From NCBI GenBank assembly GCA_958450365.1, contig CAUEEP010000759.1, positions 754,001 through 818,000 on the forward strand: a DNA stretch of 64,000 nt, written 5' to 3'. This stretch comes from Mesorhabditis belari. Taxonomy: Eukaryota > Nematoda > Chromadorea > Rhabditida > Rhabditidae. Below the pieces are notes generated by a model that did not search any database, was not told the origin of the DNA, and saw only the letters and a program-made list of their open reading frames with translations. Shown here in pieces: positions 44,601 to 56,000 of this stretch. How positions within the stretch are numbered: position 1 is the stretch's first letter; each line of letters starts with the position of its first letter. The translations under genes were made by a program, and so were the position numbers.

Positions 44601-46683
44601 TATAAGATATTTAGGTGTACTCGAACGATGGCTGTGCTGTGCTCGGTGCTGGCCACAGTGTTCCTCTTCTCGACGATCGCTCTCGCCATTGTGATCGGAG
44701 TACAATCGACAAAGGGTGACAACAAAGAAGTGGGTGAAAATGAGAAATAGTTAATAAATTAAAAACATTTATTCACAAGAAATGAAAAGAAACAAATAGA
44801 TTCGTATTAGTTTCATTAAAATCAAAAAACAAGAGAGCTCAAGGTGCGGCGAGGACTCGAACCCAGGTAACAAGGAAACAGACAGCTTTGTATCCAAGTA
44901 GCTTATCCACTAGGCCACCAATCCAGTTGGCCGGGGAGGCGAGAAAAGCTTTTTAGAAGGGCTGTGAAAGCCTTTTAAAGCCTTATAAAAAAGCCTTATA
45001 AACAAGCCTTTTAAAGTCTTATAAACAAGCCTTTTAAACAATAGAAAACTTCTATGCCAGATACCTTGTGTTTACGTGCATAGGGGCAGCTAATTTTTGC
45101 GAAATTTTGCTCATTAAAATCAAAAAAAGCAAGAAAGCCTAAGGTGCGGCGAGGACTCGAACCCAAGTAAGAAGCAAAGCGACTGCTTTGTATCCAAGTA
45201 GCTTATCCACTAGGCCACCAATCCAACTGGTGGTGGGGGCGAGAAAAGCCTTCTAGAAGGGATGTGAAAGCTTTTTGAAAGCCTTATAAACAAGCCTTTT
45301 AAAGCCTTATAAACAAGCCCTTTAAAGCCTTATAAACAAGCCTTTTAAACAATAGAAAACTTCTATGCCAGATATCTTGTGTTTACGTGCATAGGCAGCT
45401 GCATGGGCAGCTAATTTTTGCGAAATTTTGCTCAGCTTAGTCATTTCTATAACTTCTTGTGCGTGTGATGATCGACGGAGCTAGAGTATTTCCCTTGTAA
45501 GCCCTAAAACCTGGCCACGGATTCACTTCAACTCATTTACGTAGAAGTCACAAAAGTAATAAAAAAGTTTGTGTTTTTTGTAATCAAACTAGAATCTACT
45601 AACATTTAATAGCAAAATGGTTTAACTCAAAGCTATTCAAACTGTTCTTTGACATGCTCAAATACAGGGTGACCAGAAATCCCATGAGCCATTTTTGATG
45701 GTTCATAAAGAATTCTCTATTAATGCTATGATCATGAAAGCTTGAATATTTACAGAAAATGTTATGTTTTTTCATTTTTAAAAAGAAATTATCTTTTTGG
45801 TTTATAAAGAAAAGAAATACGGGCTTAGAACGGACTATTGGAAGGGATTATTTTGTGTCTGTCGTAGCCGATTATAAATGAGTGGGTCTAGGAGCGAATG
45901 AGTGGGTCTAGGAGCGAATGAGTGGGTCTAGGAGCGAATGAGTGGGTCTAGGAGCGTCCAACCATCAAGTATTTGGTATCATTCAACGCAGAATCATTAA
46001 TAATTATGTTAAATTTTTTAAATTAGAAAGATTGGATAAAAAGAAAAAAATTATGGGGCCTCAAAGTTTTCTCTTGAACAAACAGTTTTTTTTCTTTTTA
46101 TCAAATCTTTCTAATTTTAAAAATTTAACATAATTATCAATGATTCTGCGTTGAATGATACTAAATACTTGATGGTTGGACGCTCCTAGACCCACTCATT
46201 CATAATCGGCTACGGGGGTCTGAATGAAACGTTGTAGCGCCGGCAATTTTTAACCTAAACTCACAAATTTGGTACCAATCGACGCAGAATTTAATTCGCT
46301 ACAAGATTATATAATACTGTCCTCATATATTATTGCTCTACTAGAAAGTTTTGCCAAAAAATTTCATTCATAATCGGCTACGACAAAAATATCGGCTCTG
46401 CAATGAAAGGCCCAAGGGATAATGGCCCACGGGCCCTATAACTTGTATGACAAAGTACAGTTGATTTTTTTTTGGCTCAATTCAATTCAAATGCCTTTTT
46501 TTAATGTTTAGAAAAATAATAATCAATAATCATTTTGAATTAGAAAAGAATAATCCTTTTGATTGTGATTTTGATTTAGCAAAAGGTAGTGATTCTTCGA
46601 GAAGATGAGGCCAAGAAATTCTTGGCCGAAAATGAGATTTCGGATAACTTCAATGTTACAATGACCATGAATGTGACAACAAT

Positions 46684-46721
<38 letters not shown>

Positions 46722-49700
46722 AACAACAACAGCATCATCAGAACCCCTCCCAGCCACAATTGCTGAGGAAGAAGAGCTGATACCCGTGAGTCGAAAGAAT
46801 CGCTGTACTTCTTGTGAATCCTTCTCGTGAATCCTTCTCGTCATCGTCTTGCAACTCCTCCAACTAATGTGGTTAACTTTGTGCTTAATAGTGTAAACAC
46901 ATTCCTTCTAGAGCTCTAAATTCTTCTTTTCTTCTTACCAAATCTACACCAGAAAGTGTGTGCTTACAAATTTGAGCACAAAGTACAAAGGAACTAACCC
47001 AAGTCGTTGTAAAAAGCTAACCTTAATCTAAAGATTGTTCCAGGCTTTTCAGGCCAAGCAAACCTGTTCCAGGTTTTCTAGAAGCAGCTCCTGGTCTGGG
47101 TAAAATCTAAAGCACAAAAAGAAACTAAAAACATAAAAGTTATTTAATTTGTTGCTAAAAAAGCTGATGTTAATTTGAAATTGACGTCAAATTAACGTTA
47201 ATTTGATCGTGATAATCGTAAAAAGTGAGTCTCAAAGTTGGCGGGTATAGAAAACTTTGTTGATGACGAATAAATGCAAATTTAGGCTCCAAAGCAAATT
47301 TAGGCTTCAAAGCACAACTCAACTGCATAAATGTAACAAAGCTAACAAAGCTAACAAAGCTAACAAGCTAACAAAGCTAACAAGCTAACAAAGCTAACAA
47401 AGCTAACAAAGCCAACAAAGCTAACAAAGCTAACAAAGATAACAAAGTTAACAAGCTAACAAAGCTAACAAGCTAACAAAGTTAACAAAGCTAAGCTATC
47501 AAGGCAATGAGTTGAAGTAAGGATTGTCCCAGGCTTTTCAGGTCAAGCAAACCTGTTCCAGGTTTTCTAGAAGCAGCTCCTGGTCTGGGCCTGGCTCAGC
47601 TTGCTACCAGAAGTCTTGGACCTGATCAAGTCATACAAAACCAGGAAAAATCAGTAGTCAAGTAGTCTGGCTCAGCTTACTACCAGAAGTAGAAGCTTAG
47701 CTTACTACCAGAAGTAGAAGCTCAGCTTACCTGCCCTGATCTCATCTTGCTGTCAACTAGCTTATTGCTTTTATTAGGTTGTGTCTGGTTCGTAGAAGTT
47801 CGTAGATCTGGATCTGGCTTCTGACAAGGCTCTGGCCTGGTCTGGTCTGGCCTATAGGTTCTAACTATAGTCAGAGATGGCCTGGCATCAGAGATGTTGG
47901 ATCTTCAGCTCTTCAGAGATCTCTGACTAAAGCTCCAGTTTTTTTATCTGCCTTAAACACTTACTAATCTTACTAATGAACGAATCCCCTTTCAGCAAGT
48001 GATGATCGGCGCGAGTCAGATCGCCTATGAGCCGGATGTCTCCGTGCCGGTAAACCCGAGTGACGCACCGGTGTTTTCAGTTAAAAACCACAGAAAAATG
48101 TCACTGAACACTGCAAATTGCACTGATTAAATGCTTTGTTAAGTTTCAATTTTAAGAAAAAGAAAAAGCTTTAGAGCTTTTTCAATTGTCGTAAAGCTTT
48201 AGAGCAATTTCGATTGTCGCTTTGTCGTGTTGTTTATTGTTTATTGTGTCTGTGAACTTTGAGTTTTCAATTCGAGTATTTAAATTTGCCTTTCACAACT
48301 CTACAAAGTTAAAGCAGTAGTTAAAAGTTAAGGCACAGTGAGTGTCTGTTGTTTCACATACAAACAACATGTGACTTGTTACAGTAATTTCTCTCATCAC
48401 ATAAAGTCATCTAAACAATCTTTATGAGTAAACCCTATGAGTAGATCATTATCAGTCTAAAAATCTTCTATAACATTATATCTAGATTGCCAGCGAGTAC
48501 TCGGGTCGTCGTTCTCGTTTGGATTGGCCATTTCCATCAGGCTCTCTTCACGCGCATTATCGACGAGCCGCCGTCGCCGCCGATCATGGATTATGCTCAG
48601 AAGCTGGAAGGTCAAAAAATATTTATACGAATTATTTATTTACACAAATACGTACAAACAATACACAAAGACAATTCCTAAATGTAAGAAACAAAAAAAT
48701 GGGAAAAAGGGGAGCAACAGAGGTAGCAACCGGGAGTGAACCCTCCACCCTCCGACTAAGATCCAAGGCTCTTATCCAGTCAACCATAGTGGTAACGAAA
48801 ACCAAGCGATTTTTCAGATCTTTATCAACCTATTTCTCTTTAGAGACGTTTTAGAGAAAAAATGGGAAAAAGGGAACCAACAGAGGTAGCAAGCGGAATC
48901 GAACCCTTAATCTTCTGACCAAGATCCTAGGCTCTTTGCCAGTCAGCCATAAGTGTAACGAAAGCCAATGGATTTTTCAGGTCTTTATCAACCCATTTCT
49001 CTTTAGAGACGTTTTAATGGAAAGCGGAAATGCTGTCGATTCGATGATCGCCACTCTGTTGTGTGTTGGTGTGGTGAATCCACAATCATCGGGATTGGGT
49101 GGAGGATTTCTGATGACATTGTATAATAGGTGAGAAGAAATTTTTGACACTTTGGGTAGCTGATTGACGAGGAAATGACGAGGAAGTATCGTCCAGTCAA
49201 TGACTGTTCTAGAAGACATACACTTACCACGACTTACCAATCAAACCGACAATTTTCAGCTCAACCGGTCGTTGCATTAGCATCAACGCTAGGGAAACTG
49301 CTCCAGCCGCAGCTCACAAGAACATGTTTGTCACCAATGCAAACGAATCATCCACTGGTGAGTGTCAGCTCTTTAAGAATTAATTTTTGTCATGCTATCA
49401 CTCAAATCTAGAAATCTGTATACTTATTTTTTTTCTTTTAGTCCTTAGTCTAAAACTAAAACCAAAACAAAACCAAAACCCAAAAGTTTCTTCTTTTAAT
49501 GAAATGTTTTTGATTTATCCTGCTATGGACATGATTTCGAAACGGATTGATTGAATACTTTTTGTTATATGCAAGTTACTAGAACTTACTATTGGATTGG
49601 TGAGTTGAAAACTGCGGGACTTTGAACTAAAATTTATTCAACATAAAACCATCAATTCGTTCCAAATAATTTCCATTATTATTTCCATTATTATTGACGA

Positions 49701-52700
49701 CTTCTGCCCATTTTACAGGCAATTTGCGGATTTTCGTCTCCTCTTTCTTTGTAGGATTTTGGTTTGTGTGTGAGACAAGTGTGAGACTCAAAAATGGAGG
49801 ACTGGAGATGTCCCAGTTTGAGCATTTGAGCACTTTCTTTAAAAGAAACCCATTTTGGTGTCAATAGAAAAGTTGTAGAGAATCAAAAATTAGGCTTATA
49901 GCCAAATTTCCAAAAAGATACACTTAGTAGTTTCGCTTAAAATGCAAGTTTTGTTGCAAATTTTGTGAAAATTCGTAAATTTGACATTTCTTGAAAACCA
50001 GTTTTTGAATCGTTCTGAAAATTCGGATATAAGCTTGATTTTTGATTCTCTACAACTTTTCCATTGACACCAAAATGGGTTTCCTTTTGAAGAAAGTGCC
50101 CAAACTGTCACATAGGACAATAGCCCGCAGTTTTCAATTCATCAACCAAATATTACAGTCATGGACAAAAGTCTTGGCGGCGCCTAGGTGGCAACTTTCA
50201 AACGCGAATTTATGAACCTTTCCGGGAGGCTATAAAAAAAATTGTCACGAGTATTTTTGAGCATTTTTACTCTACTTTTAGCTATGTCCAAGCATTGAAC
50301 TCGAAAGTTTATTTTAAACAACAAAAATGAGCGTAAACGACAAAAAGGTCACAAAAGCAATGGACAAACGTCTTTTGTGTATCTTGCCTATATTTTTGTT
50401 ATTTTCGGCTCTTCTCGATGATCCAAAAGGAGTTTACGATCCTCCCTTGGAGGTGTGACCGGTGGGCGGCCTTTTTTGAGCTTTCGATGAAGGTTTTCAG
50501 TTGCTATGCGTTGTGTGTGATTCGTTTAACTGTCCTCGTACCGCATCTGAATTTTTCCGCCATGTCCTTTACTTTCTCTCCTCGATTTCTTTCTTCTACA
50601 ATTGCTTTTTTTTTGTCTAGCGTTGATAAATACACTCCAGGCATCTGAAAAAAAAAATTAAAAGATTACAAAAATATAGGCAAGATACACAAAAGACGTT
50701 TGTCCATTGCTTTTGTGACCTTTTTGTCGTTTACGCTCATTTTTGTTGTTTAAAATAAACTTTCGAGTTCAATGCTTGGACATAGCTAAAAGTAGAGTAA
50801 AAATGCTCAAAAATACTTGTGACAATTTTTTTATAGCCTCTCGGAAAGGTTCATAAATTCGCGTTTGAAAGTTGCCACCTAGGAACCGCCAAGACTTTTG
50901 TCCATGACTAGTTTTGTAAATTTATTGTCTTTTTTTAGAAGGAAACATTATACCATTTGATTGCAAAAAGCGAGAAAGTTGTGTTGGTGAGCGGCTTTAA
51001 ACAAAAAAAAAAAGAATGGGAACTAAAAGGGATATGCATGTGAACATTTTCAGTTTCATCTTACATTTTATCTTACAGCCAACGTTTATTTGTTGGGTCA
51101 AAGACTTTCGGGTTCTGCTGATCCAAAATGAAAAGCTAAAGAAATCGATTTAATTTCAGGTTACCGATCAATTGCTGTGCCGTCAGAGTTGCACGGTTTT
51201 TGGACGACTTTCACGCGTTTCGGATCGGGAAAGGTTTGATGAGAGAAAAGATTTGAAAAGGACTGTAATCTTTGAACTGTACTGTACTGTACAGGACTGT
51301 ACTGGACTGGACTGTACTGGACTGGGCTGGACTGTACTGTACTGGACTGTACTGTACTGGACTGTACTGTACTGTACTGTACTGTACTATCAACAATATT
51401 CAGGTAACTTGGCAACGCCTCTTCCAACCAGCCATCAAATTAGCGAGAAACGGATTTCCCGTGTCGGCGAATTTAGCCCTGATTCTCTCGGATAAAGAAC
51501 AAGAAATACTCGATGAACCAACTATGAAGTGAAAAAGGAATAGAATCCATTTAGATATCCGATATCTTTAGATCAATTTTCGTCAACTCGGATACCGGTC
51601 GCGTTTATGAGGAAGGCGATATCATGAAGAGAGGACGGCTGGCTGACACGTTGAGGGTGGGTGGATTGACTTTTTAAAATTGAAAACAACTACTGCTCTA
51701 CCATTAGGATTCAAGTTTTGCTGGGCTGAGCTAAAGCTGGGCTGAACAATAAGCTGAATGCTTGTTGAAGTAACTAAATATATTGGCTGACTAGTTGAAG
51801 CCCATGGTTGTTCTTAACATGACTGTTCTTAACATGGCTCTTCTTATTAAGGCCAATTTTCCAGGCCAAGCCAAAGCTAAACCAAAACCAAGTCAAGACT
51901 TTAGGCCAAAGCCGAAGTAAGTTTAAAACTCTAAACCAGCCTTTGCCTTCACTTGGATCTGTTTTTTTGGCTCCGGAACAACTCTGGTTGAAGATATTGA
52001 CTAGTTGAAGCTTCTTTAAAGCTTTTTTTTTAGTATTCTAAACTATAGCAGCACACTTATTTAATCTAAAATTGGGATAACAAAAGATGACAAAATATAT
52101 TGTCAAAATATGTATTGTCAATAATGTTTTATGTATGAATTAAATCTTTGTATGAATTAAATTTTTTGTTTACCTCGTTTATTTAAGGAACTCTCCGAGG
52201 CAGCCGATCCGATCGATCTCTTCTATCGAGGCGGTTTCGCGCAAACGATCGTCACCGAAATCAAGGACAAAGGTGAAGAATTGTTGGCATTTAGCAATTG
52301 CAAAATCTACTTTGCATGTACTTTCAATTTAAAACATAACTCTTTTTTTGAGGTGGAATCATCACTCTCCAAGATCTCGCGAACTACAAGACTGACGTCG
52401 ACGAGACGCCAATCGAGAGCGAAGAGTTGCCCGGTTTGGGGAATTTACGAGTTTTAGATTTAAACTATCATAAAAAGAAGTAAAGAGAAAAGAAAACGAA
52501 GTTAAAAAAGAAAAGAAAGAAGAAAGAAAAGAACAGAAAAGAACAGAAAGGAACAGAAAGAAAATCACTCATATAACATAAAATCAAGTAAACAGAAAGG
52601 AAATTGAACGAAGAGTGACCCATTTCAAATCCTTATATTACTATTGATAAGTCGCTTAGCTTAAAGTAAAACTTCTCAACCTGTGCATGCATTTAATATT

Positions 52701-52968
52701 TATTTAAAATTGTTATTCAGGAGAGTTGGCAATGTGTGGACCGCCACCGCCGAGCTCGTTTGTCATCACACAGAGTATCATCGCCGTAATGGCCGGTGAG
52801 TGGAGAACTTGAGATACTTTATTTTATCATTTCTAATTGGAATTTGAAATTCGATTAGAAATTCAATTAGAAATTCAATTAGAAATCCAATCTAATGATC
52901 GGAAAAAGTTTCTGGATATAACGATAGCCTTGATTGATGGCCAGAAATCACTATCGCTATAGCACGGG

Positions 52969-53015
<47 letters not shown>

Positions 53016-56000
53016 GCTGTTGCTGTTGTTGCTGTTGCTGTTGTTGTTGCTGTTGCTGTTGTTGTTGCTGTTGTTGCTGTTGTTGCTGTTCTTGTTCTTG
53101 TTCTTGCTCTTGTTCTTGTTCTTGTTGTTGAACCGGAATAAGACGAGTAAATAGGGTAAAAACTGGTTGCTAGTGTTAAATCAAAAGTCATTAGATCTAG
53201 TTTGGCTCAATTTTTTTAGCTAACAAAAGCACAATTTGCTAAAGCTTGAGCTTTGGGAGACAAAATCCCAAAGTTCATTACACAAAGCACACCCTAGGTT
53301 GTCATTACAAAGCAAAAGGTTATCATTATTTGAAAATTGCAGAATTCTACGCGCATCAGAACGTTGATTTGGACGATCCGTTGGTGTATCACCGGTTGAT
53401 CGAGGCTGAGAAATTCGCTTATGCTCAGCGCACGAAACTCGGCGATATCGCTTTCGTGCAATCGGCCAACGAACTCGTTAGGAACATGACGCAAAAGTTA
53501 GTGAGAGTTTTTTTTGAAGAAATCCTCAACTTCGACTTTCGAATGATTGCTCAAGCTTTTGATTTGAAAAAGTTAAAGACTTTAGGAGAAGGCTAAAGAC
53601 TTTAGGAGAAGGTTAAAGACTTTAGGAGGGTTAAAGACTTTAGGAGAAGGTTAAAGTCTTTAGGAGAAGGTTAAAGACTTCAAATTCTTCCGATTCTTCG
53701 AATTCGAATTTTCAATTTCAATTTCAATTTCAAATTGAAATGTTCAAGCTAAAATCCTTTTACGATCCTTATTTCAGGCATTACATCAAGAAGATTAAAT
53801 CGATGATTACCGACGGATCACACGAAAGGAGTTATTATTTGGGTGACAACACAACACAGGTACATAAATGAGATAAGAAGTTACTGAAAAAAACGACCAA
53901 TGAGCTCAAATCTCAAATAAAAGCTCAAATCTAAATAAGTAAAATTTGAAATCCGCTTTTTCAAAGACAAATGGAAGAAGTTTAAAATAAAGAACATTAG
54001 TAAAAGTTGAGAGTGAAATTTTGCCTTAATATTGTTAAAGTTGAAACTTGTTTTTGAGCTCTTGAGATTCACTATTTTTTGGAGCTATAGATTGTATCAA
54101 TCTGGCAGCTTTGAAGCAAGTTAGAAGCGTTCATATTGTGACCGTTTGTCAATCTTGTAGTTTATAGTTTCTTGTAGTTTACTATGTCTACTGCATTTCC
54201 CAACTTTGCTTACCGCCAGTCTAACTTCATTTAACGGGTCGACAAGGCAGCAAGTTAACAAGTTTCAATAAGGCTAAGGGTTATACGGTAATCCCTAACA
54301 ATTTGTTTCGCACTATTATTATTATATGATATATATAATATATATAATATACTACCGTATTTTCTCTAATAGTAGTGCACTCTGAGCGTCGCCTAAATCT
54401 CGAGAACCGCTTATCAGAACCTATTGATGTGGGGTCGGAAAATGTAGCTGACGATGAGATCTTGACGATGATTAGAGTGTTGAGCTTCTGCAAAAGCTTG
54501 GAAACCGTAAAATAGGCATTAACTCGGCTCGCCGGGGTGCACTACTATTAGAGAAAATACAGTAACATTTTTATCAACTAAACGAAAAATTTAAGCAAAA
54601 AACCAAACAAACAAACAAATAACTCTATTTTTGCTAGTTTATTTATTATTATTCTTTTTTAGCCACCAGATCACGGAACATCACATGTATCAATTGTGGA
54701 TGCGTCTGGGAATGCCGTCTCCACCACTTCGACCATCAATCTTTAGTGAGTTGAAGAGAAGTAAGACATGAAGTAAAGTGAGGAAGCAAAAATTTGTAGT
54801 AACATTGGTAGTAAGCACTTAAGAAAGATAGAAGAGTTAAAAGAGTTGGATGTAGATAACTGAATCGAGATTCATCTGAGATTAAGCCTGGGTTATTTCA
54901 ATCATTTTTCCATTTCAGCTTCGGCTCAATGCGCGCCTCGCCAACACTTGGAATTATTTGGAATGACGAGATGGACGATTTCTCCACTCCAGGACAATCG
55001 TAAGAGGCTTTGAACTATAAAAAATTGACTTATGTTGGCTTATGTTGGCTGATGTTGGCTTATTTTGGCTTACAATGTGCTACATTAGTAGTTTAACTAC
55101 TGCTTTAACTTATTCCAGTAGTTAAACTATTGGTGTGATGGAGGAAAAGTTCAGGGTTCAATTCAGGAGCTTCAGGGCTTTAACCTTTATCCTCGGAAAT
55201 GATTTGGTTTTAGAATATAGTAAAAAAGGTTAAACGAATTTCTCCAAAGCGCTCAGAAGATAAAAAGAACACGTCAAATCTAGCATAAGTTTAACGCTCG
55301 TGATACGAGTAAACAAAGAAGTTGACGCTTCATCGATGGCAACACAAATATTCAAGAGAAAACTTTGAAGCCCCATAATTTTTTTTCTATTTATCAAATC
55401 TTGCTAATTTTAAAAATTTAACATAATTATCAATGATTCTGCGTTGAATGATACTAAATACTTGATGGTTGGACGCTCCTAGACCCACTCATTTATAATC
55501 GGCTGAAATTCATAATCGGCTACGACATATATAATATACTACCGTATTTTCTCTAATAGTAGTGCACTCTGAGCGTCGCCTAAATCTCGAGAACCGCTTA
55601 TCAGAACCTATTGATGTGGGTTCTGATAAGAGTAGTTTAAAGTAGTTAAGAGTAGTTTAAAGTAGTTTTATAATTTAACGATTTATTAGTACAGAAAGAA
55701 AAGGTAACAATACCAATTACAAAAAAAAGCATCCGAAAAAGCATCAAAAAAGCATCCGCAAAAAAGCATCCACAAAAAAGCGTCCGCAGAAAAAGCATCA
55801 AAAAAAGCATCCGCGTCAAGTTCTCTTCAAGCTTTTTTGTAGAAATATCAAATCCCAAAAGAACGATGGCAAAACCCTAAACTAAAAAGGGCCAGAAGCT
55901 GCATCAAAAAATTCTATTTCAAAAAACCAAAGAAACCAAAGAAACCAAAGAAACCAAAAGACCAAAAAAACCATTTCGGGAAGAGAATGAGACGAAAAAG

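Larger units (their letters stand above)
48696..49020. repeat. 162-bp tandem duplication containing a 3' splice site
   Basis: Unit 1 (48696-48858) and unit 2 (48859-49020) both contain a minus-strand tRNA-like sequence and then TTATCAACC-ATTTCTCTTTAG followed by AGACGTTTTA, the acceptor and first 10 bases of GGT exon 7. The working exon is the second copy. Using the first (acceptor end 48843) would run into TAG after about 15 codons. Confidence 0.85.

Noticed and set aside
44628..44630. ATG in GGT exon 3 as the true start
   Set aside because: Possible, but two upstream exons give a phase-consistent cytoplasmic tail with basic residues before the anchor, so the start at 35706 is preferred.
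52892..53191. Poly-Cys, poly-Leu and poly-Thr ORFs
   Set aside because: The (TTG)n array inside a GGT intron.
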